Positions 40,136 to 49,585 are shown, counted from the first letter of the stretch. The stretch is 64,000 bases of DNA from Sandaracinaceae bacterium (GCA_016706685.1 JADJJE010000011.1:186001-250000); one strand, 5' to 3'. The notes: generated by a model from the sequence alone, not told the origin. A program made the numbers and translations.

Positions 40136-41204
40136 AGCGAGGGACCCACTCCTCGGCTTGGTACCAGCGCAGCACGTCGCGCCAGCCCGTCTCGAAGCTA
40201 GCGTGGCGCGGCACGAAGCCGGTGGCCGCGAGCTTGCTGCCGTCCACCACCAGGTCTTCGTAGAGCAGCGTCATGTGCTCCACGTCCAGGCGCGGCCGCA
40301 ACGCCGACTTGATGCCGTGGCGCATGACCACGGCCTTCCACGCCGCCAGCGCGGCCGCGTCCGCGCCCTGATGCGCCCCGGGTTGCTGGAACAGCTTGCC
40401 CAGCAGGCGGTAGAGCGCCTCGGGCGCGTCGCCCAGCGACACGGTGGTGAGCCCATAGGCATCGAACGTGATCCCCAGGCGTGCGCCCAGCGTCATCTCG
40501 TCGCCATCGCTCACGTTGTAGACCTCGCCGGCGGCCTCCTCGAGCGGCAGCAGGTGTAGCGCCGCGCGAGCCACGTCTTCGGCGTGCACCATGGTGCCCC
40601 GCGGCCCGCCGCCAAAGCGCGGAACCACCGGCGAAGCCAGGCGCACCAGCGGACCCACGGCGAGCAGGCTGGCCGCGAAGTGACGCCCCCGCCGGCCATA
40701 GATGGGCGCCGCGCGCAGCACCGTGACGCTGGGCGTGTTGCCACGCTGGCCGAGCAGGTAGGTCTCGGCGGCGCGCTTGCTCATACCGAACGGCCCGCGC
40801 GGGGCGATCTCGCTCTCCTCGTTGAGCGGGACACCATCGGTGCGCGACGCATAGAGCGTGGCGTTGGACACCTGGATGAAGCGCTGTGCGCCGCCCCGCG
40901 CCGCGGCCTCGTAGAGGTTGGCCACGGCGTCCGTGTTGGTGCGCGACAGCTCGGCCGAGTCGGCGCCGGCGTCCAGCTGGGCCGCTGTGTGGACCACCGC
41001 GTCGCAGCCCTTGACCAGCTCGTCGAGCGCGGCCGCGTCGCGCAGGTCGGCCACGCGCACCTCGCCTCGCACCGGTGAGCGCACGCCGGCGCGGCTCATG
41101 TCGGTGGCGATGACGCGGTAGCCGGAGGCCTCGGCCAAGCCCGTGACGTAGCTGCCCACCGTTCCGCGCGCGCCAGTCACCAAGAGCGTCTTGAGCTTCT
41201 TCAT
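40128..41204 (-). CDS. NAD-dependent epimerase/dehydratase-family protein (extended SDR), catalytic Tyr replaced
   Basis: 358 residues with the Rossmann start LLVTGARGTVGSYV, ADLRDAAAL, VVHTAAQLD, and a substrate region with RAAPIYGRRG and YNVSDGD. The YxxxK catalytic pair reads FGMSK, so the tyrosine is Phe139 with Lys143 kept. Such a change usually abolishes classical SDR redox chemistry, and the protein may be a binding protein or use another residue. Its start overlaps trpC by four bases. The C-terminal 100 residues are helical, as in nucleoside-sugar or 3-beta-HSD-like branches. Confidence 0.82.
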   Translation of the reverse strand: MKKLKTLLVTGARGTVGSYVTGLAEASGYRVIATDMSRAGVRSPVRGEVRVADLRDAAALDELVKGCDAVVHTAAQLDAGADSAELSRTNTDAVANLYEAAARGGAQRFIQVSNATLYASRTDGVPLNEESEIAPRGPFGMSKRAAETYLLGQRGNTPSVTVLRAAPIYGRRGRHFAASLLAVGPLVRLASPVVPRFGGGPRGTMVHAEDVARAALHLLPLEEAAGEVYNVSDGDEMTLGARLGITFDAYGLTTVSLGDAPEALYRLLGKLFQQPGAHQGADAAALAAWKAVVMRHGIKSALRPRLDVEHMTLLYEDLVVDGSKLAATGFVPRHASFETGWRDVLRWYQAEEWVPRYG

Positions 41205-42061
41205 GTCGTCTCCTCCAGCGTCGCCGCTGCGAGCATCGCGCGCACGCCCTCGGCAGGGTCCTCGCAGCGCATCAAGCCTTCTCCGATGAGCGCGGCGTCG
41301 GCGCGTGTGCCGCTCAGCCGTGCGAAGTCTGCGGGGGTGCGGATGCCGCTCATGAAGATGGCAATGCGCGCCGAGTCCACTTGCGCGAGGCAGCGGGCGG
41401 CGCGCTCCATGTCCACCTCGAAGGTGCGCAGGTCGCGCGCGTTGACGCCCACCAGCGTGGCGTCCGTGCGGAGCGCCACCTCGAGCTCGGCCTCGTCGGC
41501 CGCCTCCACCACGGGCTCCATGCCGGCGCGTCGCACGTGATCGCAGAGCGCCTGCAGCGGCCCGAGCGGGAGCGCGCGCACCAGCAGCAGCACCATGGAG
41601 GCGCCGCAGACGCGCGCCAGCTCCACCTGCACCGGGTCCAGCACGAACTCCTTGAAGAGCACGGGCGCCTCGCAGGCCTGGGTCACGCGCCGCACGGTGA
41701 GCGGTGAGCCTCCGAAGCCGGGGCCGTCGGCCAGCACGCTGAGGGCCGCCGCGCCGCCCTGCTGATAACTGCGCGCGAGAGACGCCGCAGCGCCGGGCGC
41801 GGGCCGCCGAATGGCACCCACGCTGGGGCTGCGGAACTTGATCTCGGCGATGATGCGCGGGGCGTGGTGCGGCTGGGCGCGCCGCAGGGCCGTGAGCGCT
41901 CGGGCGCCGCGAGCAGCGTCTAGTGGCAGCTCACCCGCCAGGCGGTCCAGCACGCCGCGATGGGCCAAGCGGCGCCCGACCTCCACCCGCTTGCGCGCCA
42001 GGATCTCGTCCAGGTAGGCGCGACGGGGCTCGGCGTGGGAGCGAGCGGCGCCCTCGCTCAC
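41201..42061 (-). CDS. trpC: indole-3-glycerol phosphate synthase
   Basis: GTG 42061 overlaps the trpD stop (GTGA) and gives 286 residues. It closes the ring of CdRP to form indole-3-glycerol phosphate in tryptophan synthesis. Barrel motifs: IIAEIKFRSPSVGAI (catalytic Glu and Lys), ALSVLADGPGFGG, VLFKEFVLD (catalytic Lys), LVGVNARDLRTFEVD, FMSGIRTPAD and ALIGEGLMR. It is monofunctional, with no fused PRAI domain. Confidence 0.95.
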   Translation of the reverse strand: MSEGAARSHAEPRRAYLDEILARKRVEVGRRLAHRGVLDRLAGELPLDAARGARALTALRRAQPHHAPRIIAEIKFRSPSVGAIRRPAPGAAASLARSYQQGGAAALSVLADGPGFGGSPLTVRRVTQACEAPVLFKEFVLDPVQVELARVCGASMVLLLVRALPLGPLQALCDHVRRAGMEPVVEAADEAELEVALRTDATLVGVNARDLRTFEVDMERAARCLAQVDSARIAIFMSGIRTPADFARLSGTRADAALIGEGLMRCEDPAEGVRAMLAAATLEETT

Positions 42062-43104
42062 GGGGACGCTCGCAGCGCTCGGGTGAAGGCGACCCACTCG
42101 TCCAGCTTGGCCGTGGCGGCCCCGCTGTCGATGACCTGGCCTGCGAGCTGGGCGGCTTCCATGGGGGTGCTGGCCATGCCGGTGACGCACAGCGACGCGC
42201 CGGCGTTGATGAGCACCGCCGTGCGACGAGCGCCCGCTTCGCCAGCCAACACGGCGCGCGCGATGGCCGCGTTCTCCACCGCGTCCCCGCCCACCAGCGC
42301 CGCGAGCGGCACCGGGTCGAGACCGAAGTCTGCGGGGGTGAGCACGCGCTCGTGGATCTCGCCGTGGGCCAGCATGGCCACCTGGGTGGGCCCGGACGTG
42401 GAGAGCTCGTCGATGCCGCCGTGGCCGTGCACCGCCCACGCTGCCGTGACGCCCAGCAGCTTCAGCACCTCGGCCATTTGGCGGACACGCGCGGCGTCGT
42501 AGACGCCCACCACCTGGTGCGACGCGCTGGCGGGGCTGGAGAGCGGCCCCAGCAGGTTGAAGAAGGTGCGCAGCCCGAGCTCCCTGCGGACCGGCGCGGC
42601 ATGGCGCAGCGCGGCGTGGTGCTGCGGCGCGAACAGGAACCCGATGCCCACCTCGGCCACGCAGCGGGCCACCTGCCATGCGTCGAGGTCGATGCGGACC
42701 CCGAGAGCCTCCAGCACGTCGGCGCTGCCCGCGCGGCTCGAGGCGGCGCGGTTGCCGTGCTTGGCCACGCGCACGCCGGCGGCCGCCACCACGATGGCTG
42801 AGACGGTGGAGATGTTGAAGGTGTCGTGCCCGCTGCCACCGGTGCCGCACGTGTCCAGCACGGGGCCCTGCACCTCGAGCGGGCTGGCCACGCAGCGCCG
42901 GCGCATGACGCGCGCGGCCGCCGCGATCTCCTCGGAGGTCTCACCCTTCATGCGCAAGCCCACGGCGAGCGCGGCGATCTGCGCGGGCGAGGCCGCCCCC
43001 GCGAGCACCTGCTCCATGGCGTGCTCCATGGAAGCCGCGTCCAGGTCCTGGCCCTCGACCACGCGAACGATGGCCTCCCGCAGGGCGAGGTCGAGCTCGC
43101 TCAC
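42058..43104 (-). CDS. trpD: anthranilate phosphoribosyltransferase
   Basis: 348 residues from a GTG start that overlaps trpG by four bases. It joins anthranilate to PRPP. The PRPP and anthranilate sites are clear: DTCGTGGSGHDTFNIST, VAKHGNRAASSRAGSADVLEALG, and FLFAPQHHAALRHAAPVRRELGLRTFFNLLGPL. Nothing suggests loss of function. Confidence 0.96.
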   Translation of the reverse strand: MSELDLALREAIVRVVEGQDLDAASMEHAMEQVLAGAASPAQIAALAVGLRMKGETSEEIAAAARVMRRRCVASPLEVQGPVLDTCGTGGSGHDTFNISTVSAIVVAAAGVRVAKHGNRAASSRAGSADVLEALGVRIDLDAWQVARCVAEVGIGFLFAPQHHAALRHAAPVRRELGLRTFFNLLGPLSSPASASHQVVGVYDAARVRQMAEVLKLLGVTAAWAVHGHGGIDELSTSGPTQVAMLAHGEIHERVLTPADFGLDPVPLAALVGGDAVENAAIARAVLAGEAGARRTAVLINAGASLCVTGMASTPMEAAQLAGQVIDSGAATAKLDEWVAFTRALRASP

Positions 43105-43691
43105 GGGCGGCGCCCTCCGCCTGGCAGCGTGTCCAGCCAGTTGCGCAGCAGCTGGTGCCCGTGCTCGGTGAGGAACGACTCGGGATGGAACTGCACGCCC
43201 TCCACCGGGTGCTCACGGTGCCGCAACCCCATGATCTCGCCCTCGGCCGTGCGCGCGGTGACCTCGAGCACGCTGGTGAGCGTGGCCGGGTCCACCAGCA
43301 GCGAGTGATAGCGCGTGGCGGTGAACGGGCTGGGCAACCCACGGAACACCCCGAGCCCCTCGTGGAAGATGGGCGACGTGCGCCCGTGCATGAGGCGCTC
43401 GGCCCGCACCACGCGCGCGCCGTAGTGCTGGCCGATGGCCTGGTGGCCCAAGCAGACGCCCAGCACGGGCAGCGTGGCCCCCAGCTCGGCCAGGATGCCG
43501 TTGCTGACCCCCGCGTCGTCCGGCGTCCCGGGGCCGGGGCTGATGAGCACCCCCTCCGGGTCCAGCGCGCGCACGCCCTGCACGTCGATCTCGTCGTTGC
43601 GATGCACGGTGACCACGGCACCCAGCTCGCGCAGGTACTGAACGAGGTTGTAGGTGAAGGAGTCGTAGTTATCGACGACGAGGATCGCCAT
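43101..43691 (-). CDS. trpG: anthranilate synthase component II (glutamine amidotransferase)
   Basis: ATG 43691 gives 196 residues starting MAILVVDNYDSFTYNLVQYL, the canonical TrpG/PabA start. The class I amidotransferase triad is complete: Cys in GVCLGHQAIG, and His and Glu in GVQFHPESFLTEHG. It provides ammonia for anthranilate synthase. Component I (trpE) is not in this window. The protein could also serve aminodeoxychorismate synthase as PabA; the adjacent trpD and trpC favour trpG. Confidence 0.93.
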   Translation of the reverse strand: MAILVVDNYDSFTYNLVQYLRELGAVVTVHRNDEIDVQGVRALDPEGVLISPGPGTPDDAGVSNGILAELGATLPVLGVCLGHQAIGQHYGARVVRAERLMHGRTSPIFHEGLGVFRGLPSPFTATRYHSLLVDPATLTSVLEVTARTAEGEIMGLRHREHPVEGVQFHPESFLTEHGHQLLRNWLDTLPGGGRRP

Positions 43692-43701
43692 GACGGAGGG
43701 G

Positions 43702-44301
43702 TTACTCACCTTCGGCGGATGCGTCAATGCGACGCAGCGCGTCAGCGAGGGCCACGCGCGCCGCCGCGACGGCGTCCCCGGCGTGCCGCTGATCGCGCAA
43801 GGCGTCGGCCAGCGTCAGGTCCTCCACGATTCCCCGCTCGAGCGCGGCGGCATAGCGCGTGAGCGCGGTCTCGCGCGTGGTCCAGGCCAGGAGCCACTGC
43901 TCGTGCAGCAGCGTGCCCAGCTCGGACCGTGGCTCGATCTCCTGGAGCCGTGCGAGCTGCGCCCGTGAGGCTGGCAGGGCCCTCTCGGTCAGGACGCCGG
44001 CCGCGCGAACGGGCAGGTCGCGCTCCACCGCGCCGTCCACGTCCAGCAGCACGATCTCGACCGCGTCGGGGGCAGCGCCCACCACCTCGGCGAGCAGCGC
44101 CACGTCGGCGCGCTCCGCCTCCGTGAGCGGCGCGTTGGGTGCCGGGTTGGCTGGGACCGCCGCCGGTGTGGCATTGCGCTGCGCGAGCGCCTCGCCACGC
44201 CGCCGCATCGTCTCCACTTGGCTGGGCGGCTCCTCCTCGGGCGCGGGCTGGCATGCCAGGCTGGCCGTGAAGCTCAGCAGGATGATGAAGCGGAAGCCCA
44301 T
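43702..44301 (-). CDS. predicted lipoprotein, unknown
   Basis: ATG 44301 overlaps the stop of the upstream hydrolase (TGATG). A 199-residue protein with a lipoprotein leader (MGFRFIILLSFTASLAC, Cys17), a proline/glutamate-rich linker, and a helical body rich in Ala, Glu and Arg. It shows no known domain. It ends ten bases before trpG, so it belongs to the same transcript. Confidence 0.65.
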   Translation of the reverse strand: MGFRFIILLSFTASLACQPAPEEEPPSQVETMRRRGEALAQRNATPAAVPANPAPNAPLTEAERADVALLAEVVGAAPDAVEIVLLDVDGAVERDLPVRAAGVLTERALPASRAQLARLQEIEPRSELGTLLHEQWLLAWTTRETALTRYAAALERGIVEDLTLADALRDQRHAGDAVAAARVALADALRRIDASAEGE

Positions 44302-45206
44302 CACGACGCGCGTGCAGGGGAGACCGTGCCGGCCGCATAGCCCCGCGTGAGCCAGAACTTCTCGACGCGCAGGTTGACCAGCTCCGGGTACTCCACCGCG
44401 GCGTAGTGCGTGCCTCCCGCGATGACCATGAGCTCGGCCTCCGGGATGGCCGCTGCCATCTTCGCCGCTGCCGCCTGGGGCGTCATGATGTCGCGGTCGC
44501 CGGCGACCACCAGCACGGGCACGTCCACCCGTGACAGCAGGTGCGTGGCATCGTGCTCGCCCAGCAGCTCGAGCAGCTTGAGATAGATGCCCATGTCCAG
44601 GTCCTTGAACGACGCCGCGAGCGCGCGGAACACGTCTTCGTCCAGCGTGCCGGCCGCCAGCCCGAGGCCCTTGGCCAGCTGCACGGTGGCCGGGAAGCGC
44701 ACCGCCTGGCGCACCACGGCTTCCACCCACCGCGGCTGGCTGCCCAGCGCGCGCAGCACCGGCGGGACCACCTTGTCCATGAACCCCAGGTTCATGACCG
44801 ACTCGTAGATCTGGCCGGACACCCCGTTGAGCAGCGTCATGTTGGCCACGCGCTCGGGCGCGAGGTGGAACATCTCGAGGGCCACCTGCACGCCCATGGA
44901 CCAGCCCAGCAGCGCCGCGCTGTCGATGCCCTCGGCGTCCATGACGGCCAAGCCGTCGCGCGCGTGGGCGTCGATGTGGAGCGCGCCGGCCACGCCGGGT
45001 GGGCCCGAGCGATACAGCCCACGGTAGTCCCACGAGATGAAGCGATAGCGGTCTTGCAGGTACCGAATCTGGTGCGTCCACGCGACCCAGCTCCCGCCGA
45101 GGCCGTTGCAGAGCAGCACGGGGCGGCCCTGACCCACCACGTGGTAGGCGATGTCGGTTCCGTCGAAGGAGCGGACACGTCGTTCTTCCACCAAGGGCTG
45201 CGCCAT
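44301..45206 (-). CDS. alpha/beta hydrolase
   Basis: 301 residues: VLLCNGLGGSWVAW (oxyanion), ISWDYRGLYRSGPP, nucleophile elbow GWSMGVQVALE, acid in VVAGDRDIMTP, and histidine in AGGTHYAAVEYPELV. No signal peptide. This is the first gene of the minus-strand cluster that runs through trpGDC to the sulfatase; the divergent gene begins 76 bases away. The substrate is unknown. Confidence 0.88.
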   Translation of the reverse strand: MAQPLVEERRVRSFDGTDIAYHVVGQGRPVLLCNGLGGSWVAWTHQIRYLQDRYRFISWDYRGLYRSGPPGVAGALHIDAHARDGLAVMDAEGIDSAALLGWSMGVQVALEMFHLAPERVANMTLLNGVSGQIYESVMNLGFMDKVVPPVLRALGSQPRWVEAVVRQAVRFPATVQLAKGLGLAAGTLDEDVFRALAASFKDLDMGIYLKLLELLGEHDATHLLSRVDVPVLVVAGDRDIMTPQAAAAKMAAAIPEAELMVIAGGTHYAAVEYPELVNLRVEKFWLTRGYAAGTVSPARAS

Positions 45207-45282
45207 GGCCGCGAAGGTACCAGACCGGAGCGCTTCGCCGCACGCCTTGCGACGCGAGCCACTTTCGGGGCAGGGTGCGGCC

Positions 45283-47016
45283 GTGTCGCGTCGCCCCCAC
45301 GTCGGGAGAGAGCTGGTGTTCGGGTGCACCCTGGCCGCCTGCTTCGGCGTGCTTCTGCCCATGGCCACGGCCCAGACACGCGTCCGCGTGATGGCCGAGA
45401 CACGCATCGACGTGGCGGCCGAGCGCGCCGGGAGCAGCGTGCAGGTGCTGGGTGTGCTGCGCGACGACCTGGGCCAAGCCCTGCCCCACCGCGAGCTCCA
45501 TGTGTTCACGCGGCAGCTGATGGACGACACTGCCACGCCGCTCGCGGACACGGGCGTCTTCGGCGCGGAAACGATCCTGACCGACGAGCGCGGCGAGTTC
45601 ACGCTGACCGTCGCCTGGGTCGGGGGCCGCTTCGCGCTCTCGTGCAGCTTCGTCGGCGACGAGTTCCACCTGCCCGCGAGCGTGGAACGCGTGGTGGACC
45701 CCACCCTGGCCGACGTGCGCCTGCGCTTCGATCTGCACGTGACCGCGCGGGAGCTGGACCTCGACCTGCCGGACGCGCAGGTGCGGGTAGTGGCCGAGTC
45801 CAGCCAGGGTGGCGAGGGCCTCGCGCTCACGCTGCGCGACGAGCTGGGCCGTGTACACGGGAGCGCCACCACCGATGCGGGCGGACACGCCACGTTCCAG
45901 CTCGGCGACACCACCGAGGCCACGCCCGGTCCGGGTCGCTGGGTGGTGGACTTCCCGGGGGACACCCAGCGCGCGGCGGCGCGGGCAGAGCTGCCCATCG
46001 TGCGTCTGCGGGCCACCGTACTCACGGCCACGCTTCCCACGCAGGCCCTCGATCCCGGTGAGTCGGTCACGCTGAGCGGCACGCTGCGCGACTCGCGTGG
46101 CGGCGTCGCCGGAGGCGCCGTGGGGGTGTTCGGTGATGGCGAGCACGTCACCACGGTGGTGACCGACGCGAGCGGTGCGTATCGCGCCACGTTCGATGTG
46201 CCACGGCATCGCGAAGGCACCACGTGGACGCTCGAGGCGCGCTTCGCCCCCGAGGCCCCCGGACCGCAGCCCAGCGTCTCGCCCAGCGTCGCGCTGCGGG
46301 TCACGTCGCCGTGGCCGCTCGACTGGCTGTGGCTCCTGCTGCCGCTCGGTCTCTCGGTGCTCGCGCTGCTCGTCGCGCGTCGCCGCGAGCGCCGCACCAG
46401 CCAGCCCGCGCTGCGCACCACCGCGCTTCCGCCCGGCATCACGGTGGGCGCGCGCACCCACGGGACCCACCGCCACGACCAGCTGGCCGGGGTCATCCTG
46501 GACCACCAGAGCGGCGCGCCACGTGCCGGCGCCATCATCACGCTGAGCCACGCCGCGAGCGCGAGCAGCGGGGCTCCAGAGCTGCGTGCAGAGAGCGACC
46601 ACGAAGGCCGCTTCACGCTCAGCGGGCTGCCCGCTGGCGAGTATCGCTTGCGCGTGCAGCTGGCCGGCTACGTGGGCGTGGATCAGGGCGTGAGCGTGCC
46701 GCACCGCGGCGAGTGGTCCGACGTGGTGGTGCGGGTGGAGAGCTACCGGGCGCGCGCGCTCGCCGTCTTCCGACGCGTGGGGCGCCGCTTCGTCACGTCC
46801 GAGCGCGTGTTCGAGACCACGACCAACCGCGAGATCCCGGACGCAGCACCCGAGACGCACCGCGGGCAGCTGCTCGCGCTGGCGCAGCAGACCGACCGTC
46901 TCTACTACGGCCCGGTCGACCCCGAAGCCGTGGATCTCCCGCCGCTCGAGCACGCCGCCGCGGCCCTCGAGCAACAGATCCAGCCAGCGCGGCTCCCCCG
47001 CGATCCGAGCGATTGA
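45283..47016 (+). CDS. exported multi-domain protein with carboxypeptidase-regulatory-like domain
   Basis: GTG 45283 gives 577 residues with a signal peptide (LVFGCTLAACFGVLLPMATAQ). The region 35-330 is made of Ig-like beta domains (GVLRDDLGQALPHRELHVF and SGTLRDSRGGVAGGAVGVF are repeated units). A single transmembrane helix lies near 346-366 (LWLLLPLGLSVLALLVA) followed by RRRERR, so the remainder, including a carboxypeptidase-regulatory-like fold (GVILDHQSGAPRAGAIITL, FTLSGLPAGEYRLRVQLAGY), should be cytoplasmic. Having that usually extracellular fold inside is odd. Function is unknown. Confidence 0.7.
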   Translation: MSRRPHVGRELVFGCTLAACFGVLLPMATAQTRVRVMAETRIDVAAERAGSSVQVLGVLRDDLGQALPHRELHVFTRQLMDDTATPLADTGVFGAETILTDERGEFTLTVAWVGGRFALSCSFVGDEFHLPASVERVVDPTLADVRLRFDLHVTARELDLDLPDAQVRVVAESSQGGEGLALTLRDELGRVHGSATTDAGGHATFQLGDTTEATPGPGRWVVDFPGDTQRAAARAELPIVRLRATVLTATLPTQALDPGESVTLSGTLRDSRGGVAGGAVGVFGDGEHVTTVVTDASGAYRATFDVPRHREGTTWTLEARFAPEAPGPQPSVSPSVALRVTSPWPLDWLWLLLPLGLSVLALLVARRRERRTSQPALRTTALPPGITVGARTHGTHRHDQLAGVILDHQSGAPRAGAIITLSHAASASSGAPELRAESDHEGRFTLSGLPAGEYRLRVQLAGYVGVDQGVSVPHRGEWSDVVVRVESYRARALAVFRRVGRRFVTSERVFETTTNREIPDAAPETHRGQLLALAQQTDRLYYGPVDPEAVDLPPLEHAAAALEQQIQPARLPRDPSD

Positions 47017-47025
47017 CGCACGGCG

Positions 47026-47055
47026 TTGACGCGACTTGCCTCGTCTCTCTATAGT
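47026..47055 (+). promoter_or_regulatory. sigma-70-type promoter upstream of ftsY
   Basis: TTGACG at 47026-47031 and TATAGT at 47050-47055, spacer 18. Both boxes are close to consensus and stand out in this GC-rich sequence. Start of transcription would be about 47062, 40 bases before ftsY. Confidence 0.6.
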
Positions 47056-47102
47056 GGCCGCCCACCCGCGAAGGTGGGGCGCCCGCAGCCCTGGAAGTAC
47101 TG

Positions 47103-48482
47103 ATGCTCACAACCGTAACCGTCATCGTGGTGATCCTGGTCGTCTTGGTCGCGATCGTACTCGCGACCCGCAAGAAGCCAGAGCTGCCCACGGGTGAGGA
47201 CAGCAGCGCGCGGGAGCTTCCGCCCAGGGCCGCCACGCCTTCGCAGCGGGCAGAGATCGACCCGACGCGTCCGTCGGCGGTCACGAAGTCGGACCGCAAG
47301 AGCCCGGCAGACTCCGCCAAGAAGGAGGAGACCAAGGACGAGCCCAGCGCCGCGGCCCCCGTGGCAGAGAGCGCCCCCACTCCGGCGGCCGAGCGCGCCA
47401 GCAGCAAGCCGCCCGCCGTGGAGCCTGCGCCCGCGGTGGCCGCCGGCCCTGCCAAGCCCTCCACGCCGCCCGCCCCCCCAGCTGCCGCCACAGCGCCGGG
47501 CACCCGCCAGCGCGCCTCGGAAGATGACCGCGCGGCCATCAAGGAGAGTCTCAAGGGCACGCGCACGGGCTTCATCGCGCGGCTGGCCAGCGTGTTCCGT
47601 CGCAAGCCCGAGATTGACCCGGCCCTGCTGGACGAGCTGGAAGAGGTGCTGATCTCGGCGGACCTCGGCATGCCGACCACCCAGAAGATCCTGGGCGCTC
47701 TCAAGGCCCGCCTCGAGCGCAACGAGCTGGCCAACGCGGATGCCGTGTGGGCGGCCCTGCGCGAGGAAGGGGCCAGCATCCTCGGGGGAGCCAGCGGCGG
47801 CCTCGCGCTGCCCAGCAGCACCCCGGCGGTGATCTTGGTGGTGGGCGTGAACGGCGTGGGCAAGACCACCACCATCGGCAAGCTGGCGGCGCGCTACGCC
47901 GAGGGTGGCAAGAAGGTGCTGTTGGTGGCGGGCGACACGTACCGCGCGGCCGCCGTCATGCAGCTGGAGGCCTGGGGCCGCCGCGCCAAGTGCGAGGTGG
48001 CGAAGGGCAAGGACCGCGCCGATCCGAGCGCCGTCATCTTCGACGCCATCAAGCGTGGTGTGGACGAAGGCTTCGATGTGGTGATCTGCGATACCGCGGG
48101 CCGGCTGCACACCAAGACGCCGCTCATGGAGGAGATCAAGAAGGTGGGGCGCAGCGTGGAGAAGGCGCTGGGTCGCAACGCCGACGAGGTGCTCTTGGTC
48201 CTGGACGCCACCACCGGGCAGAACGCTCTGCAGCAGGCCAGCCAGTTCGGCGAGGCCCTCACCATCACAGGCGTGGCCCTCACCAAGCTGGACGGGACCG
48301 CGAAGGGTGGCGTCGTCCTCGGGATCGTCGATCAGCACAACATCCCCGTGCGCTTCGTCGGTGTCGGCGAGCGCATGGAGGACCTCCGAGTCTTCGACGC
48401 AGAGAGCTTTGTCGAAGGCCTTTTCACCAAACCCGAAGCGTCGGAGCTCGACGAGAGCGCGGCCTCGGGCGAGGCGCCCTGA
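47103..48482 (+). CDS. ftsY: signal recognition particle receptor FtsY
   Basis: 459 residues. The N-terminus has a transmembrane helix (2-23, VTVIVVILVVLVAIVLAT), then a long Ala/Pro/Glu/Lys-rich A domain, then the NG GTPase: VVGVNGVGKTTTIGKLAARY (G1), DTYRAAAVMQLEAW, DTAGRLHTK (G3), TKLDGTAKGG (G4), GVGERMEDLRVFD. FtsY docks ribosome-SRP complexes at the Sec translocon. A true membrane anchor is common in delta-group and Gram-positive-like FtsY. Confidence 0.97.
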   Translation: MLTTVTVIVVILVVLVAIVLATRKKPELPTGEDSSARELPPRAATPSQRAEIDPTRPSAVTKSDRKSPADSAKKEETKDEPSAAAPVAESAPTPAAERASSKPPAVEPAPAVAAGPAKPSTPPAPPAAATAPGTRQRASEDDRAAIKESLKGTRTGFIARLASVFRRKPEIDPALLDELEEVLISADLGMPTTQKILGALKARLERNELANADAVWAALREEGASILGGASGGLALPSSTPAVILVVGVNGVGKTTTIGKLAARYAEGGKKVLLVAGDTYRAAAVMQLEAWGRRAKCEVAKGKDRADPSAVIFDAIKRGVDEGFDVVICDTAGRLHTKTPLMEEIKKVGRSVEKALGRNADEVLLVLDATTGQNALQQASQFGEALTITGVALTKLDGTAKGGVVLGIVDQHNIPVRFVGVGERMEDLRVFDAESFVEGLFTKPEASELDESAASGEAP

Positions 48483-48512
48483 GTCCCATCCTCGGCCGTC
48501 ACGAGGAAACCG

Positions 48513-48542
48513 TTGATTGTTTCGGAAGCCCCGTGATATAGT
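48513..48542 (+). promoter_or_regulatory. sigma-70-type promoter upstream of barrel gene
   Basis: TTGATT at 48513-48518 and TATAGT at 48537-48542 with an 18-base spacer. It has the same -10 box and spacing as the promoter upstream of ftsY. Confidence 0.55.
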
Positions 48543-48635
48543 CGCCGCCGTCGCAGTGAGTGGATATTCATGAGCAATTTCAGACGTTTAGCAAGTGCCT
48601 CCCCCGGGTCGATGCTCGGTGCGAAAGGGATCTCG

Positions 48636-49585
48636 ATGCCGAAGCGATATCTAGCCCTGCTGGTGGGCGCGTTCGTGCTGGTTCCTCAGTGGGAACCCGC
48701 GCGCGCCCAAATGGACTTCAGCCTCGACGAGACTGGGGAAGCAGAAGGGGAAGGCGAGGCCGAGCCCATCCCCGATGAGACTCCCATCGAGGACGAGAGA
48801 CTCAGGGTAGCGGCGGCGCACTGTCCGACTGGGGCGCCACCCCGCCGCCGGACGCCACGCCCACCACTCCGGCCGCTGCAGAGGACACGGAAGAGCGTCC
48901 CACCGAGGCGGTGGAAGAAATCTACGCCGTCCAGCAGATCTACGCGCTGCGCCTCAACCGCTTCGAGCTGGCCCCGTCGGCGGCGTTCGTCGTGAACGAC
49001 CCGTACGTCAGCCACCCGGCCGTCGGCGTGGCCATGAACTACTGGTTCTCGAACGTGCTCGCCGCCGGCGTGAACTTCCTCTGGTACCAGTTCATCGACT
49101 CGCAGGAGTCGGACCTGAACTTCTTCCTCCGCCGCTCCACGCGCCTCGCGGTGCCCATCACCGAGTGGCAGATGGGCCTGCACCTGAACTTCACGTACGT
49201 GCCCTTCTACGGCAAGTTCAACATGTTCCGGGAGTTCATCTTCCAGTACGACGCGTACATCGTCGGCGGCGTGGGCCTCATGCGCACCCGCCCGGTGCCG
49301 GTCATCGACCAGGCCGTGCGCGAGTTCGACTACGACTGGCGCGTGGCCTTCAACATCGGCCTCGGTATCCGCATCTTCTTGTCGCGCTACCTCGCGATCT
49401 TCACCGAGTTCCGCAACTACATGTACCTCGAGCGCTACGAGAACCTGGACGTCGCCCTCGGCGAAGCCCGCAACGACCCGGACACGTGGCTGGCGGACAG
49501 CAACACGTTCACGAGCGCGGCCACGGTGCAGGTCGGCCTCACCGTCTTCTTCCCCTTCACTGTCGAATACAGGTTGCCGAAGTGA
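48636..49585 (+). CDS. outer-membrane beta-barrel protein A, one frameshift
   Basis: ATG 48636 is preferred: AAGGGA lies five bases upstream and an ideal signal peptide follows (PKRYLALLVGAFVLVPQWEPARAQ). ATG 48570 is an in-frame alternative. After an acidic linker (DETGEAEGEGEAEPIPDE) the frame breaks near 48800; adding one base to GACGAGAGACTC gives TQGSGGALSDWGATPPP and continues to the stop at 49585. The barrel part has the strand pattern and aromatic girdle of an outer-membrane protein and resembles the barrel family common in myxobacteria. It overlaps the next barrel gene by one base. Confidence 0.72.

Noticed and set aside
43702..46974. 1090-codon minus-strand frame
   Set aside because: Only the last 199 codons (the lipoprotein) have protein character; the rest is antisense to a plus-strand gene or out of frame with the hydrolase.
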